From assembly GCA_001803235.1 (NCBI GenBank), contig MHBL01000140.1, forward strand, positions 1 to 64,000: a DNA stretch of 64,000 nt. The letters are read 5' to 3'. The position numbers were made by a program, and so were the translations under genes. Origin of the DNA: Lentisphaerae bacterium RIFOXYA12_64_32 (GTDB lineage: Bacteria > Verrucomicrobiota > Lentisphaeria > Oligosphaerales > YB12-FULL-65-16). The notes beneath the pieces are model-generated. The model had not been told where the DNA came from and did not search any database. It saw only the letters and a program-made list of their open reading frames with translations. Shown here piece by piece: positions 33,980 through 41,217 of this stretch. Numbering within the stretch: position 1 is the first letter of the stretch; the number at the start of each line of letters is the position of its first letter.

Positions 33980-34816
33980 CTACTGCCGGCGTCCGGTGAA
34001 TCTGCTCAGGTTCTCGAAGGCTTTGCGGGTGTCGGCTACGGCGTCCGGTTCGCGGCCGCCGGGGCAATCGGAGATTTCGACCATCAGCGTGCCTTGGTAG
34101 TTCACCTCGCGGAGTGCCCCGATCGTGGCCGGCCAGTCGATGGTCCCGCAGCCGGGCGGGAGGTGATCGTCGTTCTTTCCGAAGTTGTCCTGCAGGTGCG
34201 TGGTCAGCAGGCGTTTGCCCATCAACCGGATGGCTTCGGCCGGTTGCATGCCGCGGATCTGGGCGTGGCCGGTATCGATGTTGAAACCGATGCCGGGGAG
34301 ATTCAGCCGGGCGAGCAGGTCTGCCACGGCCTCCAGTTCCGCGCGAGGGCCGCAGTTCTCGATGGCCATGCTGATCTTGACTGCGGCCAGGGCAGGGGCC
34401 AGACCCCGGAGCGCGCTCTCGATGGCCTGGTTCCAGGCGGTCCGCTGCGCGACCGCCGTGACGTCCTTAGGGTATGACGGCGGATGCACGACCATGACGC
34501 TGGCGCCCAGGGCGGACGCACCTTCGAGGTTTTGGGCCAGTTGCGCCGAGCGTTCGGCCACGGTTGCCGGGTTATCCGGGAGTGCAACCCACGAGTGCGC
34601 CGACCATGGGGTCAGGCCGAGTCGCCCGCATTCGGCGCGCAATGCCTCGCACTGCTTCAGATCGAGCCATTCGTAGTGGGAAAACTCGCAACCGTCAAAG
34701 CCCGCGTCGCGGATGATCTTCAGCGCCAGTTTCTGCGCCTCCAGCGTGAACTGCGCCTTGCTGTCCGTGAGTCGGCCATGGGGATAGAGTGTGTTGCAGC
34801 CGAGCTTGTTCTTCAT
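33980..34816 (-). CDS. Sugar phosphate isomerase/epimerase (AP endonuclease 2 fold)
   Basis: A 278-residue xylose-isomerase-like TIM barrel. Metal-binding features include HSWVALP, VVHPPSYP, an ENCG strand end, the DTGHAQ motif and the THLQDN segment; the last strand ends in MVEI. The substrate is unknown; inosose or ketose epimerisation is common in the family. A GGAGGG site precedes the ATG. It lies beside the disrupted regulator and a glycosidase, consistent with sugar use. Confidence 0.9.
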   Translation of the reverse strand: MKNKLGCNTLYPHGRLTDSKAQFTLEAQKLALKIIRDAGFDGCEFSHYEWLDLKQCEALRAECGRLGLTPWSAHSWVALPDNPATVAERSAQLAQNLEGASALGASVMVVHPPSYPKDVTAVAQRTAWNQAIESALRGLAPALAAVKISMAIENCGPRAELEAVADLLARLNLPGIGFNIDTGHAQIRGMQPAEAIRLMGKRLLTTHLQDNFGKNDDHLPPGCGTIDWPATIGALREVNYQGTLMVEISDCPGGREPDAVADTRKAFENLSRFTGRRQ

Positions 34817-35033
34817 GATGCTTGCCCTCCGGGAGAATGGCGGCGGTGGAGTGTGGACCGCCGCTCGTTTGGCTCACACGATACGCCGTGGGGTGTTTCG
34901 CGTCAAGGCGAAACAAGCGGAGGGGGCGCGCCAGTGCTACTAACTCACATTTTGCATTTCGGAATTCGGGCAGGGGCAGGGGGTCTCCGTCCGTGCCTTC
35001 GGCAACGGGTTTCCCCGCTGGTGTTGTCCGCGG

Positions 35034-37100
35034 TCAGAAGCGGACCGCGTAACCGGTGTAGAGCGTCAGCCCCGGGTCTTTGTAGCCGGGGACGGTCTCG
35101 TAACGCTCGTCGAGCAGGTTGCGGACTCCGCCGTAGAATTCGTGTTCGAGACCGGCGGCCCTGAAGGTTCGGCCCAGATTGATGTCGACCAGTGTGAAGT
35201 CGCCGACGTCGACATACTGTTGCGGGGTGGTGAGGAAGTCGTCCTGGTACCGGGTTGTGTGCTGCACGGCTGCGGCGGCTTTCCACGGGCCGGTCTGATA
35301 GCGGAGCCCGCCGGCGAGCAGGTAGCGTGGGATGCGGTCATCCGGGTCGCGGGTATCCTGATTGATGCTCTTCACGTAGGTGCAGGAACCGAAGTAAGTG
35401 AGACCCTCTGTGAGCTCGCCCCGCAACTGGGCTTCGTAGCCGTACCGCTGAAAGTCGGCCGCCTTCCAAGCGGTCACCCAGTCGGTGCCGACCTGCGCCT
35501 GGCCGTCGTAGACCAGTCCGTTTTCGATTTCCTTCCAGAACCCGGTCAGGGTGAGCACGAGCGCTTTGTGGACACGGCACTCGTAACCCAGTTCGTAGCG
35601 GTTCTCGGTGCAGTCGTCCAACTGGGCGCCGGTCTTGGTCGCATAGGCGCCCGAGACGGCTTCCTTCGAGTAGGCATAGCGTGCGGTGAGCGTTTGCCTC
35701 TGCGTCAGTTCGTATTTGGCGCCGAGGCTGTAGCTGATGGCCGGGTCCTGCCAGTAGCTGCCCTGGGAGGCTGTGGCGCCGTCGCGCTCCGAGAAACCCT
35801 CGGAGACGTAGGTCCGGTCCCAGCGCACGCCGCCGTCCAGGGTCAGCTTGTCAGGCAGCACGACCAGTTCGTCCTGGACATAGCCGCCCCAGTCGGTCTG
35901 GTCCTGGGGAATACTCTTGAGGAAGTAGGTTTTGTTCGGCCGTTGAAACCAGCCGCCGTAGTCGAGTTTCCCGCTCGGGTTGACCCACGTACCCACCTGA
36001 CCGCCGAACCGCAGGGTGTTGATATCCCAGAGGCGTATGGTCTGGCGGACATCCGCGCCGCGTTTGGATTCATTCACGTCGAATTCCTTGCCGATTTGGT
36101 GGTAGTGGTAGGTGGTCTCCATGTCGCGGTAATAGGCGTTGATCATGGTGCTGATATCGGGGTCCCACACGTGGTTGATGGAGAGCATGGTCGTGGTGCT
36201 CTCCCACGGGTCATACTCCTCGACCCAGCCGTAAGCGCTGCTGTACGGCTCGGCAAGCTGCATTTCGCGCCAGCCTTCCTCGCGGTGGATCGTCAGTGTC
36301 AGCGTCGAGTTGCCCTCGTAGCGCCACACCGTGCGAGCCAGCACGTCGTTGAACTCGTAGCCCATGTTCTGGCCGCCAGGCCCGTCGAAGTAGCTCCGGT
36401 TGACGCTGAGCACATAACCGAGCTGCCCCTTGCTGCCCAGCGGTCCGGAAAGATGCAGGTGTTCGACGTTCTCGCGAAAACTGCCAATCTCGGCGCGAAA
36501 CTCGCCCTCAGTCTTGTCGCCGGGTTCGCGAAGCCGTACATCGAGCACGCCCCCGAATCCGACCGTGCCGTTGCCCGACTGCGCCGCGAATTGGGGCGGC
36601 CCGTAGTTCAGGCTGGTCGAGTCGCGGATAATCACCACTTCCTGGACCATCGACGGCGGCAGCGACTGGAGAAAACGATAGTCGCGCCACGTCCCGACAT
36701 ACATGCCGTCCATGAGGGCGAGCACGGTTCCCTCGCCGCGCAGGCTGAGCAGCACGCTGTTCTTCCGGCCCTGTCGCTTGACCTGCACGCCCGGCTCGAA
36801 CTCCAACGCTTCCATCACGGTTGACGGACGCAGGGTCTCGAGTTCATCGCGGGTGATCATGGACAGGGACAGGCGCTGGCTCGGCGACGGCAGCCACGGC
36901 TCCTGCACCGGGTCGCGCCCCGGGCTCTCAATGACCACGAAATCCGCCAGCCGCTGCGCTTCCGCCTCCGCGGTCGCCGGCGAGCCGGTTGGCGACGTGG
37001 CAGCACCCGGTTCGTCGTCGGCGGTCGCGCGGACGCCCACCAGGAGCAATCCGACAACCACCGTGCCTGCAAGGCGTCGCACCAGCGAATTCTTTCTCAC
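35034..37100 (-). CDS. TonB-dependent outer membrane receptor
   Basis: A 688-residue receptor. The signal peptide (residues 1-27) is followed by a plug domain (about 70-200: ITRDELETLRPSTVMEAL, LRGEGTVLALMDG, VVIIRDSTSLNYG) and a 22-strand-type barrel to a C-terminal aromatic residue (TGYAVRF). The ligand is unknown; vitamin B12, siderophores and glycans are all possible. The start is GTG with GGGAG 8 nt before it. No cobalamin riboswitch was found upstream, but two perfect hairpins lie there. No TonB/ExbBD genes are nearby. Confidence 0.92.
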   Translation of the reverse strand: MRKNSLVRRLAGTVVVGLLLVGVRATADDEPGAATSPTGSPATAEAEAQRLADFVVIESPGRDPVQEPWLPSPSQRLSLSMITRDELETLRPSTVMEALEFEPGVQVKRQGRKNSVLLSLRGEGTVLALMDGMYVGTWRDYRFLQSLPPSMVQEVVIIRDSTSLNYGPPQFAAQSGNGTVGFGGVLDVRLREPGDKTEGEFRAEIGSFRENVEHLHLSGPLGSKGQLGYVLSVNRSYFDGPGGQNMGYEFNDVLARTVWRYEGNSTLTLTIHREEGWREMQLAEPYSSAYGWVEEYDPWESTTTMLSINHVWDPDISTMINAYYRDMETTYHYHQIGKEFDVNESKRGADVRQTIRLWDINTLRFGGQVGTWVNPSGKLDYGGWFQRPNKTYFLKSIPQDQTDWGGYVQDELVVLPDKLTLDGGVRWDRTYVSEGFSERDGATASQGSYWQDPAISYSLGAKYELTQRQTLTARYAYSKEAVSGAYATKTGAQLDDCTENRYELGYECRVHKALVLTLTGFWKEIENGLVYDGQAQVGTDWVTAWKAADFQRYGYEAQLRGELTEGLTYFGSCTYVKSINQDTRDPDDRIPRYLLAGGLRYQTGPWKAAAAVQHTTRYQDDFLTTPQQYVDVGDFTLVDINLGRTFRAAGLEHEFYGGVRNLLDERYETVPGYKDPGLTLYTGYAVRF

Positions 37101-37214
37101 CCGATTTTCTCCCTACCGTTCATCGCCTTGGATCAACGCCACAGATAACCAGGCCTCACCGTCCTGAGCACGCGGCACGCGCAACCTGAACGCCCACACT
37201 TTTCCACAGACGGG

Positions 37215-37295
37215 GGACGGGTGGGGGCACCCGTCCTTACTGCGGGCGGCGCCAGTACGACAGGTGCCTTCACCTGTCGTCGATGCGCTTACTGC
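37215..37295. repeat. Two perfect tetraloop hairpins with a direct CTTACTGCGGGCG repeat
   Basis: Hairpin one has 9-bp arms (37215-37223 and 37228-37236, loop GGGG). Hairpin two has 10-bp arms (37257-37266 and 37271-37280, loop CCTT). Each is followed by CTTACTGCGGGCG. They lie between the histidine kinase 3' end and the TonB receptor start on the minus strand. Confidence 0.75.
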
Positions 37296-37406
37296 GGGCG
37301 TTCAGTCTTGCCCGAAAAGATGCGGTCTGGATCACGGCACGCTGGCGCACAAGGTAACCTCACCTCGCGCTGGGAAGGGCGCACAGGTTGTGAAGAAAGT
37401 GTGAAA

Positions 37407-39194
37407 TCAGGCAGCGTCAGGTCCGGACGTGGGCAGGTGGAGCGTGAAGCGGCTGCCCTTGCCCGGGGCGCTGTCGAGGTCCACGCGGCCGTGGTGCAAC
37501 TCGGCCACTCGTCGCACCAGCGCCAGGCCCAGGCCGGTTCCTTCGGCGGCGGCGGCACCCGTCCGCGGACCGCGCACGAACCGCTCGAAGATGCGGACCT
37601 GCAGGTCCGCGGGAATGCCTGGGCCCGTGTCGGCAACCGTCAGCGCCACGGCGCCGTCGGCGACCGTTGCGGCGATCGTCACGTTGCCACCCTCCGGGGT
37701 GTAGCGGATGGCATTGTCCACCAGGTTGCCGAGTGCCTGGTGCAGCAGGGATTCGACGCCCCTGACCCGTGCCGCCGGTTCGGATGGAGTGCACAGCGTC
37801 AGCCGAATGCCCCTCGCCGCCGCGCTGGCGGCGTAGAGGTCCACGCACTCGGCAATGAGTTCACCCATGTGCAGGTCCTCCCAAGGGCCTTGCGGCACCC
37901 CAGCCTCGAGCTGCGACAACTGCAGGGTCTCGGTGACCAGCCGTTCCAGCCGCGCGGTGTGTCGGATGATCATCTCGAGGAATTCGCCATGTCGCGGATC
38001 GGTGACGGTGTTGATGCCCCGGAGGGTCTCGGCGGTTGAAGCGATGATGGCCAATGGCGTTCGCAGTTCGTGCGACGCATTGGCGACCAGTTCCCGTCCC
38101 ATGGTTTCGGCACGCCGTGCCTCGGTCATGTCGCGCAACACCAGGACAACACCGTTCGTCTGGCCAGGCCCCGCGATACCAGCTACTGGACTGGCGTGCG
38201 CCTGGACGACCCGTTCCCCGGCGGTCACGTTGCCGAGTTCCACCTGGCCGGCGCGCGCGCTGCCGTTCACCTGCCCGGCCAACTGTTTCAGGGAGGCCGG
38301 TACCGCGGCGCTTCCGAACACGGTCCCTTCGTGCAGCGCCGGTTCGGTCAGTCCGAGCAACCGGTGGGCTGCGGCGTTGGCGAGAATCACGTGGCCTTCC
38401 GGGGACAGTGCCACCACACCGTCGCCGAGGTCCTGCACGATGGCGAGAGCCTGATTCCTCTCGTTGCGGAGTTGGGAAAGGGTGGTTCGCAGGTTCTGCT
38501 GCATGGCACCGAACGACTGCGCCAGACGTCCGATCTCGTCATCGGGGGGAACCGTTGGGATGGAGCACTCAAAATCTCCGGCGGAGATCCGTTCCGCGGA
38601 TGCCGTCATACTTTCGAGTGGTCGCGCAATGCGCCGGGCGATCAGCACACCGATGGCCACGGCGGTCACCGCAGCCGTCAGGCCGCTCAGGAAAAGCAGC
38701 CAGTACATGCGCGCCAACTGGTCCCGGACGGGCGCCAGCGGCAGCGCAAGCCGCACCGTGGCCGGGCCCTGCTGCCCCAGACTGACCGGTACGCGGACCG
38801 CGACGGTGTCCTGCAATGGGATGTCCTGCTCCCGCAACGGCTCCTGTGCCGTCCGAATCTGGGCGACGCATTCGGGCCGTGCGAGCGCCGCGCAACGCTC
38901 GCTCAGTGAATCGCCAAGGATTCGTCCATCGGGCGCCACGACCGACACCCGCCCGTCAAACTCCTTGTTGAGGTCTGAACAGATGTGATCCAGTGCCGGT
39001 CGGTCACGCTGTTCGGCCGCCGTCGCCAGTGACGGCGCGACCTGCGTCACTTCTTCCTGGAAACGGCCGGCGGCGCGGGAGACATAGTTGGTGCGGAGCA
39101 GCAGATGCAGGGACGGCGCCAGCAACCCGATACAGACCGCCACCACGGCCACGAAGGCCAGAAGGAGTCGTGTGGAGAGTTTATGCAGACGCAT
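37407..39194 (-). CDS. PhoR-like membrane sensor histidine kinase
   Basis: A 595-residue kinase. A membrane helix at 8-30 and another near 165-185 bracket a periplasmic domain. HAMP (about 185-240), PAS (about 255-350), HisKA with NASHELRTP (His375), and a complete HATPase (DNAIRYTP, ADTGPGIP, GTGLGLALV) follow. It should phosphorylate the regulator encoded 83 nt upstream. The ATG at 39194 places the first helix at the N-terminus. Phosphate control is a guess based on the domain order. Confidence 0.93.
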   Translation of the reverse strand: MRLHKLSTRLLLAFVAVVAVCIGLLAPSLHLLLRTNYVSRAAGRFQEEVTQVAPSLATAAEQRDRPALDHICSDLNKEFDGRVSVVAPDGRILGDSLSERCAALARPECVAQIRTAQEPLREQDIPLQDTVAVRVPVSLGQQGPATVRLALPLAPVRDQLARMYWLLFLSGLTAAVTAVAIGVLIARRIARPLESMTASAERISAGDFECSIPTVPPDDEIGRLAQSFGAMQQNLRTTLSQLRNERNQALAIVQDLGDGVVALSPEGHVILANAAAHRLLGLTEPALHEGTVFGSAAVPASLKQLAGQVNGSARAGQVELGNVTAGERVVQAHASPVAGIAGPGQTNGVVLVLRDMTEARRAETMGRELVANASHELRTPLAIIASTAETLRGINTVTDPRHGEFLEMIIRHTARLERLVTETLQLSQLEAGVPQGPWEDLHMGELIAECVDLYAASAAARGIRLTLCTPSEPAARVRGVESLLHQALGNLVDNAIRYTPEGGNVTIAATVADGAVALTVADTGPGIPADLQVRIFERFVRGPRTGAAAAEGTGLGLALVRRVAELHHGRVDLDSAPGKGSRFTLHLPTSGPDAA

Positions 39195-39277
39195 CCGCGG
39201 TTCCCTTGGGTGTCGAGGAGCGAGGGTCGAGGGAGGGGAATTCCCCGAACACCGAACACCCCCATCACCCCAGCAAC

Positions 39278-39985
39278 TCAACAACCTTTTCCCAACTCCC
39301 CGTCTTCCGCCAGCCTGTACCCGACTCCCCAAACGGTCATGAGCACCTTACCGGTCGGGCCCAGTTTGCGCCGTAATGTGCGGACGTGTGCGTCGATGGT
39401 TCGCTCCTGCACCGAGCCTCCCGCGCCGAGACTCTCGCAGAACTGCTGGCGCGTGAAAACTCGTCCCGGGTGACGCAGGAATTGAGCCAGTAGGTCGAAC
39501 TCGGTCCGCGTCAGTTCAATCGGGGTCCCATCCACGGTAGCGCGCCGTGCCTGCAGATCCAGGGAAAGCGCACCCACGCTCAGCATGGCCGCGGCCGGAA
39601 CGGGTGTGCGAGGTCGGCGCAGGATCGCGGCGACGCGGGCCAGCAATTCCTGAATGCGGACCGGCTTGGCCACGTAATCTTCAGCGCCCAGGTTGAGAGC
39701 TTCGACGACCGTCCCTTCATCGCCTATGGCGCTGACGACAACCACCGGGACCGGCGCGGTACGGCTGTCGGCCTTGAGTTGCCGCAGTACATCGAGCCCC
39801 GAACCGTCCGGCAAGCGCACATCAAGGAGAATCAGGGCCGGCGGCGCCGTGCGGGCCTGGGCCAGTGCGTCGCGGCAGTTCGTGGTCACGAAGGTCGAGT
39901 ACCCCTGTTGCGACAGGTTGTACTCGAGGACCCGCGCCATGTCGGGTTCGTCCTCGACGATCAGGGTGTGGGCAGCGTCAGCCAT
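39278..39985 (-). CDS. OmpR/PhoB-family response regulator
   Basis: A 235-residue DNA-binding regulator. The receiver domain begins LIVEDEPDMARV, with the phosphorylated Asp55 in LILLDVRLP and the Lys in VAKPVRI. The C-terminal winged helix is complete (TRTEFDLLAQFL, GSVQERTIDAHVRTLRRKLG, WGVGYRLAE). The start at 39985 is set by domain length; longer readings pass through repeat DNA. It forms an operon with the kinase downstream. Confidence 0.95.
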   Translation of the reverse strand: MADAAHTLIVEDEPDMARVLEYNLSQQGYSTFVTTNCRDALAQARTAPPALILLDVRLPDGSGLDVLRQLKADSRTAPVPVVVVSAIGDEGTVVEALNLGAEDYVAKPVRIQELLARVAAILRRPRTPVPAAAMLSVGALSLDLQARRATVDGTPIELTRTEFDLLAQFLRHPGRVFTRQQFCESLGAGGSVQERTIDAHVRTLRRKLGPTGKVLMTVWGVGYRLAEDGELGKGC

Positions 39986-40064
39986 TGGGGCATAGAACCT
40001 TCGCCTTACGTTGGCGCTTACCGTAGCGCCAGGCGGAGCACAAGGCCAGCCGGCAAATCCACAG

Positions 40065-40305
40065 GGGCAGAAGACATCGTCGTGTGCTCGCAGCCGCGGA
40101 CAGCGCGCGGAGCGGCAGCGGCGCGGGACCTCCGGGACCGCAGTAGAGTACCTTCGGGCCGTCCCGGCCCGAGGCCCTCGGCTGGGGATCCGTCTTCGCG
40201 CGAGCAACTTCGCCGGACAGAGCCGGCCGGCGCACTCTGCTTCGGCGCGGGACGCGCCGAGACACGGGGCGAACTTCCGCGAGGTCGGATTTGCCCGCGC
40301 AGTCC
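40065..40305 (-). repeat. Dispersed hairpin-rich repeat family, copy D (minus strand)
   Basis: Read on the minus strand from 40305, this copy has the same opening (ACTGCGCGGGCAAATCCG), palindromic core, the insert shared with copy C (CTCTGTCCGGCGAAGTTGC) and the closing ACGACGATG-like tail. It lies directly upstream of the response regulator gene, so it may carry or displace its promoter. Confidence 0.82.
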
Positions 40306-40343
40306 GAAAAGGAAACGTCCGCGGATAGGTCCCGCGGACGTTT
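40302..40343 (-). terminator. Probable intrinsic terminator of the exported helical protein gene
   Basis: On the minus strand a 12-bp stem (40332-40343 and 40313-40324) with a 7-nt loop is followed by TTTCCTTTTC. A second 11-bp hairpin (40377-40387 and 40397-40407) begins right after the stop codon of the gene at 40408. Confidence 0.7.
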
Positions 40344-40407
40344 CTCAAAACAGGCCCGCAGAGGGCGTCGGGCTTAGGCGGCGTACAGGTTATTCTTGTA
40401 CGCCGCC

Positions 40408-40989
40408 TTACTGCGCGGCCGCCTTGGCGCGCGCGGCTGAGGCCTGCGGCGGGTTCTTGAGGTCGGTCACAAACTCCCGCAGAGCTTCGTCGTGCTGGAT
40501 TTCGGCTTGTTTCAGGGCCTCGGGCCGTTGTGCAGCGGGGATCTCCGTGTTCTGGACCTTGATGTCGTCAATGATGTGCTTTTGCTCGGCCATTTCTTCG
40601 ATGAGCTTGCCGAGTTTCTCGAAGTAGGCAGCCTGAACGCCAACGCGGTCCGCCTGTTCCTTGCTCTTGGTCTGCGCGTCGAGGCTTCTCTCCTTGAGCG
40701 CGAAGTACACGTCTGCGTAGCGCCTGTAGAACTGCCAGGGCATCTGGCCTTTGCCCTGGCGGTTCAAGAACTCTTTGCCCACATCCAGCGCGGACTTAGG
40801 CGTGAGCAGCATGACCTCTTTCTGGGATAGAGTCTCGTTGCCCTGTGGTGCGCCCTTTACTTCCGCTGATTTGCCTGTCGCTCTTGCTTCCGCGGGCTTG
40901 TCCGCCGCCCAAGCCGTCGCCACGATTGTCAATGCCGCCGCAGCGAGGCAACTCAGGCCACGGCCATAGCGTCCGAACGCTCGCGTCAT
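40408..40989 (-). CDS. Exported helical protein of unknown function
   Basis: A 193-residue protein. A signal peptide (LSCLAAAALTIVATAWA) ends near residue 29. The mature chain is charged and mainly alpha-helical, with coiled-coil-like KSKEQADRVGVQAAYFEKL and HIIDDIKVQNTEIP segments, and ends in an alanine-rich tail. There are no cysteines after the signal. A strong GGGAGGAG site precedes the ATG. No family was recognised. Confidence 0.7.
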   Translation of the reverse strand: MTRAFGRYGRGLSCLAAAALTIVATAWAADKPAEARATGKSAEVKGAPQGNETLSQKEVMLLTPKSALDVGKEFLNRQGKGQMPWQFYRRYADVYFALKERSLDAQTKSKEQADRVGVQAAYFEKLGKLIEEMAEQKHIIDDIKVQNTEIPAAQRPEALKQAEIQHDEALREFVTDLKNPPQASAARAKAAAQ

Positions 40990-41063
40990 GTTATGCTCCT
41001 CCCTCTCCCCGTTTTATGGATGTTACTCGCGTGCCGCTCCGCGCCGCCACGGTCCTTGCGGCC

Positions 41064-41131
41064 GTGGGGCGACGATTGGGAAAAAGGGAGGGGCGAGGGC
41101 GCCCCTCCCTCTTTCCCAATCGTCGCCCCAC
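41064..41131. repeat. 68-bp near-perfect palindrome
   Basis: Arms of 32 bp (41064-41095 and 41100-41131) have one mismatch and a 4-nt loop. The outer part (GTGGGGCGACGATTGGG) is the same module found in the element copies at 1-160 and 49361. The palindrome lies between the exported protein and the pseudopilin cassette. Confidence 0.88.
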
Positions 41132-41217
41132 CGAGACGAGCTCGGTGGCGACGCGGAAATGCTGTATCGGTTGGCATTCCTGAACCCTGACACCTGAAAC
41201 CAAGCTCTCGCAGGACG

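Noticed and set aside
37101-37406. Cobalamin riboswitch upstream of the TonB receptor
   Set aside because: No B12-box-like sequence or the expected multi-stem layout was found on the minus strand; only two simple hairpins are present.
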